A DNA stretch of 26,730 bases from GCA-002840015 sp033765245 (GCA_033765245.1 JANRIF010000184.1:1-26730); one strand, 5' to 3'; numbered from the stretch's first letter, positions 1 to 9,001 are shown. The notes: generated from the sequence alone by a model not told the origin. A program made the numbers and translations.

Positions 1-37
1 TCGCTTGCGCATCGATACGTCTTCCAGAGGATCGCCC

Positions 38-780
<743 letters not shown>

Positions 781-784
<4 letters not shown>

Positions 785-1953
785 ACACGCTACTGACGGT
801 GATGTTGAAAGAGCTCAAGGATTTTTCGCGCGACCGCCGCACCCTGTTCATGGCGCTGCTGCTGACGCCGTTGATCATGCCGGTGCTGTTGATCGGCATC
901 GGCACGGTGGTGCAGAAAAAGGCCGCCAGCCAGTTGGAGAAACCGTTGGAGTTGCCGGTCGAGGGCGCCGAGTTCGCGCCCAATCTGATCGCCTTTCTGC
1001 AAGGCCAGAACATCGTGGTGAAACCGGCGCCGAGCGACCTGGAAGCGGCGATCCGCAATCAGGATGAAGACGTGGTGCTGGCGATCGGCGCGGAGTTTCC
1101 CGAGGACTGGCGCAAGGGTGTGCCGGCGAAGGTCGAGATCGTGCACGATGCCACGCGCCAGGATCAGGAGATCCCGGTGCGACGACTCGAGAGCGCGTTG
1201 GAAACCTACAGCCGCAGCGTCGGCAGTCTGCGTCTGCTGGCGCGCGGGATCAGTCCCACCGTGGGCACGCCGGTGCGCATCGCGCATCGCGATCTGTCCA
1301 CGCCGGAAGCCAAGCAGGGCCGCATCCTCGCAGCGATGCTGCCCTACTTCATGATCCTGTCGGCATTCCTGGGCGGCGCTTATCTGGTGATCGATTCCAC
1401 TGCCGGCGAGCGCGAACGGCAGTCGTTGGAACCGTTGCTCGCCACCCCGGCGGCGCGCGAGGCGATCATGAGCGGCAAGATCGCGGCCGCCTGTCTGATT
1501 GGATTCGCCAGCCTGTTGCTGACCTTGCTCAGCGTCAAACTCGGCTTCGCGTTGGCGCCGGGTCTGGGCAGCAAGACCGATGTCTCGTTCGGCGCGATCG
1601 CGCGCGTGTTGGCAATCCTGGTGCCGATGCTGCTGCTCGGCACCTGCCTGCTCACCGTGATCGCCGCCAGCGTCAAGAGCGTCAAGGAAGCGCAGAGCTA
1701 CATGAGCGTGCTGATGCTGGTACCGATCATCCCCACCATGCTGCTGATGGTGTCACCGGTGAAGAATCAATTGTGGATGTTCGCGGTGCCGTTCCTGGCA
1801 CAGAACCAGATGATCGTCAGTGTGCTGCGCGGCGAATCGATCGGCCTGCTGCAATGGACGGTCTACTTCGGCGTCGGGCTGTCGCTGGGGCTGTTGCTGT
1901 GGGGATTTGCGGCGCGCATGTATCACCGCGAACGGCTGGCGATTTCGGCTTGA
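781..1953 (+). CDS. ABC-2 type permease (NatB-like)
   Basis: This 390-aa protein is the membrane subunit paired with the ATPase just upstream. It has one N-terminal membrane helix (about residues 20-42), a long soluble, probably periplasmic, region (about 50-180), then a C-terminal group of about five hydrophobic segments ending near residue 383. The GERERQSLEPLL stretch after the second helix is typical of the NatB / ABC-2 permease family. Its ATG overlaps the ATPase stop by 4 nt. Sodium or xenobiotic export is possible from family knowledge, but no substrate-specific residue is visible. In many gammaproteobacteria mnmE is followed by mnmG, rsmG and parAB; here this exporter lies beyond mnmE, convergent to it. 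Confidence 0.87.
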
Positions 1954-1995
1954 GGATCCGCAACGCACCCGCAACAACGATGGCTCGCATTCCGC

Positions 1996-2035
1996 TTTTG
2001 TGGGAGGCCGCTTGCGGGCGACGGCGCGCGCCCGC
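1996..2035. repeat. REP-like palindrome between convergent genes
   Basis: A TTTTGTGGGAGGCCGCTTGC stretch resembles the head of REP elements common in Xanthomonadales and Pseudomonas. It is followed by a perfect 7-bp stem (GCGGGCG at 2014-2020 with CGCCCGC at 2029-2035, 8-nt loop). It sits in the 104-bp gap where the exporter operon and mnmE converge, a usual place for REPs and bidirectional terminators. No T-tract follows the stem, so intrinsic termination is not well supported. Confidence 0.45.
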
Positions 2036-2057
2036 TCGATGGCGGCGGTCCCCCGAC

Positions 2058-3404
2058 TCATTTGCCGATGCAGAAGCTGGAGAAGATGCGGCCGAGCAGG
2101 TCGTCGGCACTGACGCGACCGGTAATCTCGCCCAGTGCGGTGTGCGCGAACCGCAGTTCCTCGGCCGCCAGCTCGCCTGCTTGCTCGTCGCATAGGCGCT
2201 GACGCGCCCATTGCAGGTGTTGCGCGCAGCGCTGCAGCGCTTCGACGTGACGTGCGCGCGCGCTGAAGGCGCCGTCGCCACCCTCACCTCGACCAGCCGC
2301 TTCGCGCAGCGCATTGCGCAGCGCATCCAGGCCTTCGCCGGTGCGCGCGGAGATCGCGAGAGGTTGACCACGCGCCTCCGCTGCAGACGCCGGAGGCACC
2401 GCCAGGTCGCACTTGTTGTGCAGCCACAGCACCTGCGGCACGTCCTGCAAGGCACGGCGCAAGGCGTGGCCGTCGAAACCAGGGGCACTGGCGTCGAGCA
2501 CTGCCAGCGCCAGATCGGCGCGTGCAAGTTCGGCCATGGCGCGGCGGATTCCCTCGCGCTCCACTGTCTCTGCGCCTTCGCGCAGGCCGGCGGTGTCGAC
2601 CAGGGTCAGTTCGATACCGTCGAGACGGACCACTTCGCGCAGCAGGTCGCGCGTGGTGCCCGGCAACTCAGTGACGATGGCGCGCTCACTGCCGACCAGC
2701 GTGTTGAGCAACGAACTCTTGCCTGCATTGGGAGGGCCCACGATCACCACGTGCAGCCCGTCGCGCAAACGCTGGCCGCGGCGGGCGTCTGCCAGCAATT
2801 CCGCCATCAGCCGCTCGGTCGCGTGCAGGCGCCCAAGCAGCGCGGCGTCGGAAAGAAAGTCGATCTCCTCCTCGGGAAAATCGATTGCCGCCTCGACGTG
2901 CATCCGCAACCCGAGCAGCGCCTCGGCCAGCGCCTCGCAGCGCTGCGAGAACACGCCATCGAGCGAGCGCCGCGCGGCGCGTGCCGCGGCCTGCGAAGAA
3001 GCGGCAATCAGATCGGCCACCGCTTCGGCCTGCGCCAGATCGAGCTTGCCATTGACGAACGCGCGCTCGGTGAATTCGCCCGGCCGCGCCAGACGCGCGC
3101 CCAGTTCGCAACAACGCGCAAGCAACGCCGCCAGCAGCACCGGGCTGCCGTGCGCCTGCAACTCCACCACGTCCTCGCCGGTATACGAATGCGGCGCCGC
3201 AAATGCCAACAGCAGGCCGTCGTCGATCAACTCGCCGCTGCCGTCGCAAAAGGCGGTGTACACCACGCGCCCCACCTTGGGCGCGCGCGCACTGAGCGCT
3301 TGCGCAATGGTCAGCGCGGCGGGGCCGGAAAGACGCACGATGCCGACTCCACCGGGACCGGCGGCGGTGGCGATCGCGGCGATGGTGGTACTGCGCGAGC
3401 TCAT
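2058..3404 (-). CDS. mnmE: tRNA modification GTPase MnmE (TrmE)
   Basis: MnmE works with MnmG to place the 5-carboxymethylaminomethyl group on the wobble uridine of certain tRNAs. The protein is 448 aa from this start. An N-terminal folate-binding domain opens with GPGGVGIVRLSG. An all-helical domain surrounds an inserted G domain with G1 GPPNAGKS, G2 TTRD, G3 DTAG and G4 NKCD. The chain ends in CIGK, which includes the conserved catalytic-loop cysteine. An in-frame ATG at 3416 adds four residues. I prefer 3404 because it lines up with the usual family N-terminus, but neither start has a strong ribosome-binding site. It is the last gene of the rpmH-rnpA-yidC-mnmE run. Confidence 0.96.
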   Translation of the reverse strand: MSSRSTTIAAIATAAGPGGVGIVRLSGPAALTIAQALSARAPKVGRVVYTAFCDGSGELIDDGLLLAFAAPHSYTGEDVVELQAHGSPVLLAALLARCCELGARLARPGEFTERAFVNGKLDLAQAEAVADLIAASSQAAARAARRSLDGVFSQRCEALAEALLGLRMHVEAAIDFPEEEIDFLSDAALLGRLHATERLMAELLADARRGQRLRDGLHVVIVGPPNAGKSSLLNTLVGSERAIVTELPGTTRDLLREVVRLDGIELTLVDTAGLREGAETVEREGIRRAMAELARADLALAVLDASAPGFDGHALRRALQDVPQVLWLHNKCDLAVPPASAAEARGQPLAISARTGEGLDALRNALREAAGRGEGGDGAFSARARHVEALQRCAQHLQWARQRLCDEQAGELAAEELRFAHTALGEITGRVSADDLLGRIFSSFCIGK

Positions 3405-3427
3405 GCTGGCGCGCATCTTCGCATGCC

Positions 3428-3467
3428 CGGCCCGCGCCCCGTTGGGGCGCAGTACCGAGCCGGGCCG
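3428..3467 (-). other. Intercistronic hairpin between yidC and mnmE
   Basis: A perfect 7-bp inner stem (GCGCCCC at 3434-3440, GGGGCGC at 3444-3450, loop GTT) is enclosed by an outer 6-bp stem (CGGCCC at 3428-3433, GGGCCG at 3462-3467). Eleven unpaired nt lie on one side. It fills the gap between the yidC stop and the mnmE start. There is no T-tract, so it looks more like an RNA-stability or partial-attenuation structure than a terminator. Confidence 0.45.
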
Positions 3468-3470
3468 CGA

Positions 3471-5147
3471 TCAGCTCTTGGCGACCGCCGCCGTGCCGCC
3501 ATGGCGGCGCATGATGAACCACTGCTGCAGCAGGCCGAGCGAGCCGTTGGTGGTCCAGTACAACACCAAACCCGCCGGGAAGAAGGCAAACATCACACCG
3601 AACACCAGCGGCATGAGCTGCATGAAGCGCTGCTGGATCGGGTCCATGCCCGGCGCCGGACTCAGCCGCTGGGTCAGGAACATGCTTGCCATGTTCAACA
3701 CCGGCAGCACGAAGTACGGATCGCGATCGGTCAGGCTGTGGATCCAGCCGACCCAGGGCGCATGGCGCAGTTCGACGCTTTCCAGCAACACCCAGTACAA
3801 GGCGATGAACACCGGAATCTGGATCAGCACCGGCAGGCAACCGCTGGCGGGGTTGGCCTTCTCTTTCTTGTACAGCTCCAGCATCGCCTGCTGGAATTTC
3901 TGCTTGTCCTCGCCGTAGCGTTCCTTGAGCGCCTCGATGCGCGGTTGCAGCTTGCGCATCTTGGCCATCGACAGGAACTGCTTTTCCGAGAGCTTGAAGA
4001 ACACCGCCTTGATCAGTACCACCAGCGCGATGATGGCCCAACCCCAGTTGCCGAACAGCGAGTGCAGGAACGACATCAGCTTGAACAGCGGCATCGAGAT
4101 CACGGTGAACACGCCGTAGTCGATGGTCAGTTCCAGGCCGGGAGCGACGTCGGGCAGTTGCTTCTGCAGCTTGGGACCGACCCACAGACGCGCTTCGCTG
4201 CTGGCGGTGGCACCCGGCGTGGCTTCCAGCGCCGGCCCCATTTCGCGAATGAGGTAGCGCGGCGTGCCTGCGGTGGTGACTGCCGTGCTGTACTGCGCGC
4301 TGTCGGCCGGGGTCGGAATCCAAACCGCCATGAAATGGTGCTGCAGCATCGCGATCCAACCGCCGCTGACGGCGCGATTGAGTGGCTCTTCGGCGAACTC
4401 GTCGAACTTGCGCTTCTCGAACTTCTCGTCCGGGCTGTACCAGGCGGCACCGGCGAAGCTGTAGCCCTCGGGATTGTTGAAGCCGCTGTTGACGATCACC
4501 GGCGGCACCCGCTGCAACTGGCGATAGACGTGGCCGCGCCAGACGCTGTCGCTGGCGTTGTGCACTTCGTCGCGCACCTGCACCAGATAGCTGCCGCGCG
4601 CGAGCGTGAACACCTTGCGCACGCTGACGCCGGCGCCATCGTTCCAGCTCAGCGTGGCTTCGATCTTGTCGGTGCCATCGGCGAGATCGAGCTCGTCGGC
4701 GCCGGATTCGTTGACGAACACGGCATCGTGACTGGGTGCTGCACGTTCGGCGCTGACCAGGCCGCTTTGCGCCACGAAATAGTGCTCGGGGTCGGTGGCG
4801 AACAGTTGCACGCGCGCGCTGTCGGCCTTTGCGGTCTGTCCGTAGTTCAGCAATTGCGCCGAGACCAGCGTGCCGCCGCGGGTGTCGATCTGCAGGCGCA
4901 GCACGTCGTTCTGCAACACCACCAGCGCGGGCGCGGCGGTAGGCTGCGCCGCGAGCGGCGAGTCGGCTTCCAACGCTGGCGCCGGGACCGGAAGGTCGCC
5001 GGTAACGGGAATGGCGGGCACGTCCGCCACCGCGGATGCGGCGGGAGCGAGCGCGGCTTCCGGTGCCTGCGGAGTGGACCAGGCATCCCACAGCAGGTAG
5101 GCCAGCAGCAACCAGGCAATCAAGAGAAAGGAACGGGTCTGATTCAT
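3471..5147 (-). CDS. yidC: Membrane protein insertase YidC
   Basis: YidC inserts and folds inner-membrane proteins, alone or with SecYEG. It is 558 aa, close to the usual gammaproteobacterial size. It begins MNQTRSFLLIAWLLLAYLLW, the typical first membrane anchor. A large periplasmic beta-domain follows to about residue 340, then the conserved core of about five helices. The core contains WGWAIIALVVLIKAVFF, with Lys at the position of the groove arginine of E. coli YidC, then SMAKMRKLQP and GCLPVLIQIPVF. The tail is basic (RRHGG). An in-frame ATG at 5210 would overlap rnpA, and the added residues do not look like YidC, so I chose 5147. The stop of rnpA lies 40 bp upstream. Confidence 0.96.
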   Translation of the reverse strand: MNQTRSFLLIAWLLLAYLLWDAWSTPQAPEAALAPAASAVADVPAIPVTGDLPVPAPALEADSPLAAQPTAAPALVVLQNDVLRLQIDTRGGTLVSAQLLNYGQTAKADSARVQLFATDPEHYFVAQSGLVSAERAAPSHDAVFVNESGADELDLADGTDKIEATLSWNDGAGVSVRKVFTLARGSYLVQVRDEVHNASDSVWRGHVYRQLQRVPPVIVNSGFNNPEGYSFAGAAWYSPDEKFEKRKFDEFAEEPLNRAVSGGWIAMLQHHFMAVWIPTPADSAQYSTAVTTAGTPRYLIREMGPALEATPGATASSEARLWVGPKLQKQLPDVAPGLELTIDYGVFTVISMPLFKLMSFLHSLFGNWGWAIIALVVLIKAVFFKLSEKQFLSMAKMRKLQPRIEALKERYGEDKQKFQQAMLELYKKEKANPASGCLPVLIQIPVFIALYWVLLESVELRHAPWVGWIHSLTDRDPYFVLPVLNMASMFLTQRLSPAPGMDPIQQRFMQLMPLVFGVMFAFFPAGLVLYWTTNGSLGLLQQWFIMRRHGGTAAVAKS

Positions 5148-5187
5148 CGGCTCGGCGTCGTGGACACCCGCGGGCGCGGGCAGGACA

Positions 5188-5610
5188 TCAGTCAGAGGGA
5201 GCCGAAACACTCGGCACGCAACCCGGCATTGTGCCGGTCGCAGCGGCTTGATTCAATGAAACGGCACGTCGCCACAGGGTGTCGAGATCGGACGACAGGG
5301 CATCGATGCCGGCGCACTCGGGCTTGGCCACCAGCAGGTAGTCGCCGGGCGGCAACCGCTCACGGCAGTGGCGAAAGCTCTCGCGCACGATGCGTTTGAT
5401 CCGGTTGCGTTCGACTGCGCGCTTGGAAACGCGCTTGGAAACGGTGATGCCCAGACGACTCTCACTGGCATCCGCTGATGGCGCAGGCGCCATCACGTGC
5501 AGGCGAAAATAGCGGCCGTGGGAACGCTTGCCGTCGCGCAACATGCGCTGGAATTCGCCCGGCGTATGCAATCGTGCCGACGGCGGGAATGACGAGGATG
5601 GCGTGGTCAT
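5188..5610 (-). CDS. rnpA: Ribonuclease P protein component
   Basis: This is the basic protein subunit of RNase P, which trims the 5' leader from precursor tRNAs together with the RNA subunit. It is 140 aa from this start. The hallmark basic helix is present as ERNRIKRIVRESFR, containing the RNR motif, and an upstream RLGITVSKRVSKRAV strand forms the RNA-binding cleft. The short Ala/Pro/Ser-rich C-terminal tail after SLNQ is not conserved. The ATG at 5610 places the PSARLHTPGEFQRML start as in other members; an in-frame ATG at 5643 adds 11 residues. The gap to rpmH is 132 bp, longer than usual. No yidD lies between rnpA and yidC. Confidence 0.93.
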   Translation of the reverse strand: MTTPSSSFPPSARLHTPGEFQRMLRDGKRSHGRYFRLHVMAPAPSADASESRLGITVSKRVSKRAVERNRIKRIVRESFRHCRERLPPGDYLLVAKPECAGIDALSSDLDTLWRRAVSLNQAAATGTMPGCVPSVSAPSD

Positions 5611-5742
5611 GGCGCGTGCACCATTCGGCGTGGTGCACGGCAACGCGAATGCTGCCCGCTGGACACTCTGGGCGCCGTCGTTTCGAGCAGCAAACGGGAG
5701 ATCACGCGCGGGCGGCCAGCCCGGAAGCTGGCCGGCAACGGG

Positions 5743-5883
5743 TCAAACCGCGAGGCGATGACGGCCCTTGGCGCGGCGGCGAGCCAGCACCTTGCGACCG
5801 TCGGCGGTCTTCATGCGGGAACGGAAGCCGTGATCGCGCTTGCGCTTGAGATTGCTGGGCTGATAGGTGCGTTTGGTTGCCAT
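5743..5883 (-). CDS. rpmH: 50S ribosomal protein L34
   Basis: This 46-aa, highly basic protein of the large ribosomal subunit matches the L34 family over its full length: it begins MATKRTYQPSNLKRKRDHGF and ends in an Arg/Lys-rich tail. It is too short to stand out among the longer overlapping frames, but the match is unambiguous. A weak GGAAA lies 8 nt upstream of the ATG. A good sigma-70 type promoter lies just upstream on the same strand, so this is the head of the - strand block running away from dnaA. Confidence 0.97.
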   Translation of the reverse strand: MATKRTYQPSNLKRKRDHGFRSRMKTADGRKVLARRRAKGRHRLAV

Positions 5884-5918
5884 GGCGGCGTTTCCAAAAC
5901 CAACGAACAAGGCCGGCC

Positions 5919-5948
5919 AGCATAGCGGTTGCGGGTGGGGGTGGTCAA
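5919..5948 (-). promoter_or_regulatory. Promoter for rpmH-rnpA-yidC-mnmE
   Basis: Read on the - strand, TTGACC (complement of 5943-5948) and TATGCT (complement of 5919-5924) are separated by 18 bp. They match sigma-70 boxes at 5 of 6 and 4 of 6 bases. Transcription would start near 5911, giving a leader of about 28 nt to the rpmH ATG. Confidence 0.6.
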
Positions 5949-5962
5949 GTCGGGGCTGCGGC

Positions 5963-6014
5963 GGGACTCGGGACTCGGGACTCGGGACTCGGCGGGGAGC
6001 GGGGAGCGGGGAGC
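5963..6014. repeat. Two adjacent heptanucleotide tandem repeats
   Basis: Four exact copies of GGGACTC run from 5963 to 5990. After GGC come three exact copies of GGGGAGC at 5994-6014. Both units are 7 bp and the blocks are 3 bp apart. They lie between the divergent rpmH promoter and dnaA and are not in a recognisable gene. Confidence 0.9.
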
Positions 6015-6272
6015 GGCCATGCGAATGCAGCGCATCCATGTGCAGCACAGACACGGATCCGACATCGCGGCACCGCAATGCGATGGCGCGCTATCGCCGT
6101 GGTGTTTGAATGCGTGCCGGCCACCGTACTAGCGGCTACCGAAGTGCTCGCGGCAATTGGATTCTGGCATGGGCGCGTCGGCGCAGGTAGACTCGCAAGT
6201 CCCCCTGCTTTGCTGACGTGCGTGCGGACTTCGCGTCCGACGCCGCAGCCTCTCTGTGTTGTCTACCCCACC
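6015..6272 (+). other. dnaA upstream region, no gene seen
   Basis: This is the dnaA-proximal part of the 389-bp rpmH-dnaA gap. I see no consensus DnaA box and no convincing protein. A small hairpin (CGGAC at 6225-6229, GTCCG at 6235-6239) lies about 35 nt upstream of the dnaA ATG, and no ribosome-binding site precedes that ATG. TTGAAT near 6106 is promoter-like but has no well-spaced partner. The dnaA promoter is presumably here but I cannot place it. Confidence 0.4.
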
Positions 6273-7607
6273 ATGATCACTGCCTGGCCGCGTTGCCTGG
6301 AACGCCTGGAAGCCGAGCTGTCGGCCGAGGAAGTCCATACCTGGCTCAAGCCCTTGCAGGCGGAGATCGGGACGGACCGGTTGCTGTTGTACGCACCCAA
6401 CGCCTTCGTGGTGGAGACGGTGCGCGAACGCTATCTGGCCCGCATCCGCGAACTGATTGCGTATTTCTCCGGCACACCCACTTCGGTGCAGATCGAAGTG
6501 GGCGCGCTGCGACGCGCGCCGTCGCCCGCCGTGGCAGCCGCAGCGCCGGCCGAGCGAAGCGCGGCGGTCGCTGCGGCTTCGGCGTTCAGCAATCTCGACC
6601 CCCACTACACCTTCGACAACTTCGTCGAAGGCCGCTCCAATCAACTCGGCCGCGCCGCGGCGCTGCAGGCGGCGACGCACCCCGGCGATCGCGCGCACAA
6701 CCCGCTGCTGTTGTATGGAGGCACCGGGCTGGGCAAAACCCATCTGATGTTCGCCGCCGGCAACTTGATGCGCCAGAACGACCCGTCGATACGGGTGCTG
6801 TACCTGCGTTCGGAGCAGTTCTTCAGTGCCATGATGAAGGCGCTCAGCGAAAAGGCGATGGACCAGTTCAAGCGCCAATTCCACACCATCGGCGCGTTGC
6901 TGCTGGACGACATCCAGTTCTTTGCCGGCAAGGACCGCACGCAGGAGGAGTTCTTCCACACCTTCAACGCGCTGTTCGACGGCAAGCAGCAGATCATCCT
7001 CACCTGCGACCGCTATCCGCGCGAAGTGGAAAACCTCGAACCACGGCTGAAGTCGCGCCTGGCCTGGGGCCTGAGCGTGGCGATCGATCCGCCGGATTTC
7101 GAGACCCGCGCCGCGATCGTGATGGCAAAGGCCAACGCCCGCGCAATTGCGTTGCCGGAGGAAGTGGCGTTGTTGATGGCGCGTCGAATGCGCTCGAACG
7201 TGCGCGATCTGGAAGGCGCGCTCAACACACTGGCGGCGCGCGCCAATTTCACCGGCCGCGCGATCACCAGCGAGTTCGCGCAGGAAACCCTGCGCGACTT
7301 GTTGCGGGCCCAGCAGCAGGCGATTTCGCTCTCCAACATCCAGAAGACCGTGGCAGACTATTTTCAGTTGCGGGTGGCGGACTTGTTGTCCAAGCGCCGC
7401 ACCCGCTCGCTGGCGCGGCCGCGGCAGATTGCGATGGCGCTTGCGAAGGAGCTGACCGAACACAGCTTGCCCGAGATCGGCGACGGCTTCGGCGGGCGCG
7501 ACCACACCACCGTGATGCACGGCTGCAAGGTGGTCCGCGAGCTGCTCGAAAGCGACGGCAAGTTACGGGAAGATTGGGAAAAACTGATCCGCAAGCTTAC
7601 CGAGTAG
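6273..7607 (+). CDS. dnaA: Chromosomal replication initiator DnaA
   Basis: DnaA binds DnaA boxes at oriC, oligomerises with ATP and opens the duplex. The protein is 444 aa. Domain I begins MITAWPRCLERLEAEL, very close to Xanthomonas DnaA. A short Ala/Pro-rich linker (about 80-105) follows. The AAA+ domain has Walker A GGTGLGKT at 149-156, Walker B LLLDDIQFF near 209-217 and an arginine-rich sensor region, RRMRSNVRDLEGAL. Domain IV carries the DNA-binding signature GFGGRDHTTVMHGCK near the C-terminus. The reading frame is open far upstream, but only the ATG at 6273 gives a DnaA-like start. It lacks a Shine-Dalgarno sequence. dnaN follows after a 205-bp gap. Confidence 0.97.
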   Translation: MITAWPRCLERLEAELSAEEVHTWLKPLQAEIGTDRLLLYAPNAFVVETVRERYLARIRELIAYFSGTPTSVQIEVGALRRAPSPAVAAAAPAERSAAVAAASAFSNLDPHYTFDNFVEGRSNQLGRAAALQAATHPGDRAHNPLLLYGGTGLGKTHLMFAAGNLMRQNDPSIRVLYLRSEQFFSAMMKALSEKAMDQFKRQFHTIGALLLDDIQFFAGKDRTQEEFFHTFNALFDGKQQIILTCDRYPREVENLEPRLKSRLAWGLSVAIDPPDFETRAAIVMAKANARAIALPEEVALLMARRMRSNVRDLEGALNTLAARANFTGRAITSEFAQETLRDLLRAQQQAISLSNIQKTVADYFQLRVADLLSKRRTRSLARPRQIAMALAKELTEHSLPEIGDGFGGRDHTTVMHGCKVVRELLESDGKLREDWEKLIRKLTE

Positions 7608-7614
7608 GACAAAC

Positions 7615-7623
7615 TGTGGATAA
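7615..7623 (-). promoter_or_regulatory. DnaA box, perfect
   Basis: TGTGGATAA is the exact complement of the consensus TTATCCACA. It begins 8 nt after the dnaA stop codon. Confidence 0.85.
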
Positions 7624-7650
7624 GATGGGGGTCAGCCGCAGCGCTGCAAC

Positions 7651-7659
7651 TTATCCACA
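7651..7659 (+). promoter_or_regulatory. DnaA box, perfect
   Basis: TTATCCACA matches the consensus exactly. It faces the box at 7615-7623 with 27 bp between them. Confidence 0.85.
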
Positions 7660-7683
7660 ACTTGTCCGAGCCAGCCCAGGCGC

Positions 7684-7692
7684 TCATGCACA
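7684..7692 (+). promoter_or_regulatory. DnaA box, weak
   Basis: TCATGCACA differs at one position from the relaxed consensus TTATNCACA. It is supported mainly by its place next to the two perfect boxes. Confidence 0.4.
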
Positions 7693-7725
7693 CGCTTTTG
7701 ACCGGCGATAAATGCAATAAAAACA

Positions 7726-7734
7726 TGTGGATAC
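7726..7734 (-). promoter_or_regulatory. DnaA box, one mismatch
   Basis: TGTGGATAC is the complement of GTATCCACA, 8 of 9 bases of the consensus. It lies inside the AT-rich stretch. Confidence 0.55.
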
Positions 7735-7812
7735 GGTAGTTGTCCCGAGTTTTTGGCAACACCACCACCACCGCTTTTGAATTTAGTACACATCTGTAAT
7801 TGGGGGTTCGGG

Positions 7813-8913
7813 ATGCGATTCAGCCTGCAACGTGAAGTGCTGCTCAAGCCGCTGCAACAGGTCGTCAATGTCGTCGAGCGCCGGCAAACACTGCCGGTGC
7901 TGGCCAATTTGCTGATCACCGTGGATGCCGGGCAGTTGTCGATGACCGGCACCGATCTCGAAGTCGAGATGATCGCGCGCTGCGCCGTGGAAGATGCAGA
8001 AAGCGGCGAAGGGACGTTGCCGGCGCGCAAGCTGTTCGAGATCGTGCGTGCGCTGCCTGACGGCAGCCGGGTGACCATTACCCACGCGGGCGACAAAGCT
8101 ACCGTGCAGGCCGGGCGCAGCCGATTCACCCTGGCGACGCTGCCCGCTGGTGAATTTCCCAGCATCGATGACCTGGAGTTGGTCGAGCGCGTCAGCGTGC
8201 CGGAAGCGGCGTTGAAGGAATTGATCGAGCGCACCGCGTTTGCGATGGCGCAGCAGGACGTGCGCTACTACCTCAACGGCCTGTTGCTGGATTTGCGCGA
8301 GGACAGCCTGCGCTGCGTTGCCACCGATGGTCATCGGCTGGCGCTGTGCGAAGCCGACGTGCCTGCCGGTGCAAAGTCGCGCAAACAAATCATCGTACCG
8401 CGCAAGGGCGTGATGGAATTGCAGCGTCTGCTCGAGGGCGGCGAACGCACGGTCGAGCTGGAGGTCGGGCGCAACCACCTGCGCCTGCGGCGCGAAGACG
8501 TCACCTTCACCAGCAAACTGATCGACGGGCGCTTCCCGGATTACGACGCGGTGATCCCGATCGGCGCCGACAAGGAAGTGGTGGTGGAACGTGACGTGCT
8601 GCGGGCGGCGTTGCAGCGCGCGGCGATCTTGTCGAACGAGAAGTACCGTGGGGTGAAGCTGGAATTCAGCCCCGGGCAGGTGCGCATCGTTGCCCACAAT
8701 CCCGAGCAGGAGGAGGCCCAGGAGGATATCGAGGCAGAGACCCAGGTCGATGGCCTGTCGATCGGCTTCAACGTCACCTACCTGATGGAAGCATTGACCG
8801 CACTGCGAGAGGAGCGCGTGATGCTGACCCTGCGGGATGCCAATTCAAGCGCACTGCTGCGCGAATTGAGCAATGACAAGGCGCGCCACGTGGTGATGCC
8901 GCTGCGCCTTTGA
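7813..8913 (+). CDS. dnaN: DNA polymerase III beta subunit (sliding clamp)
   Basis: This is the ring-shaped clamp that tethers DNA polymerase III and other enzymes to DNA. It is 366 aa, the standard length. It begins MRFSLQREVLLKPLQQVV, shows the RQTLPVLANLL motif of domain 1, and ends in the conserved HVVMPLRL, which forms part of the partner-binding pocket. The ATG at 7813 is chosen because it matches the family start and is preceded by a G-rich stretch; an upstream in-frame extension reads through the origin and is not clamp-like. It is followed by recF after 91 bp in the usual dnaA-dnaN-recF-gyrB order. Confidence 0.97.
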   Translation: MRFSLQREVLLKPLQQVVNVVERRQTLPVLANLLITVDAGQLSMTGTDLEVEMIARCAVEDAESGEGTLPARKLFEIVRALPDGSRVTITHAGDKATVQAGRSRFTLATLPAGEFPSIDDLELVERVSVPEAALKELIERTAFAMAQQDVRYYLNGLLLDLREDSLRCVATDGHRLALCEADVPAGAKSRKQIIVPRKGVMELQRLLEGGERTVELEVGRNHLRLRREDVTFTSKLIDGRFPDYDAVIPIGADKEVVVERDVLRAALQRAAILSNEKYRGVKLEFSPGQVRIVAHNPEQEEAQEDIEAETQVDGLSIGFNVTYLMEALTALREERVMLTLRDANSSALLRELSNDKARHVVMPLRL

Positions 8914-8988
8914 TGGGCGTGTCCCGTGACCCCCGGCAACCCCTGCCCGTCTGGTTTGGGGTGCCGGTAAGCCGATCCCGGGCGGCCC

Positions 8989-9001
8989 GGCGGAAACCGC
9001 C
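8989..9001 (+). other. Hairpin at the recF translation start
   Basis: GGCGG (8989-8993) and CCGCC (8997-9001) form a 5-bp stem with an AAA loop, ending 3 nt before the recF ATG at 9005. It occupies the place of a Shine-Dalgarno sequence. A second, imperfect stem (GGCAACCCC near 8935, GGGGTGCC near 8958) lies further up in the same 91-bp gap. Confidence 0.4.

Larger units (their letters stand above)
7608..7812. other. Candidate chromosomal origin (oriC) between dnaA and dnaN
   Basis: This 205-bp gap contains two perfect DnaA boxes on opposite strands, two weaker ones, and from about 7701 to 7800 the most AT-rich DNA nearby (runs such as AATGCAATAAAAAC and TTTTGAATTTAG). That is the usual pairing of initiator sites with an unwinding element. 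No other intergenic region in the window holds a consensus DnaA box. Gene direction also flips nearby, with genes left of dnaA on - and right on +. An origin in the dnaA-dnaN gap fits what I recall for Xanthomonas; it is inferred here from motifs. Confidence 0.75.

Noticed and set aside
2211..5399. A 1,062-residue open frame on the + strand across mnmE, yidC and rnpA
   Set aside because: It lies antisense to three confidently identified genes and its Arg/Gln/His-rich translation shows no domain. It is a by-product of GC-rich codon bias.
7783..7791. A further DnaA box near TAGTACACA
   Set aside because: It has two mismatches to the relaxed consensus, which is expected by chance in AT-rich DNA.
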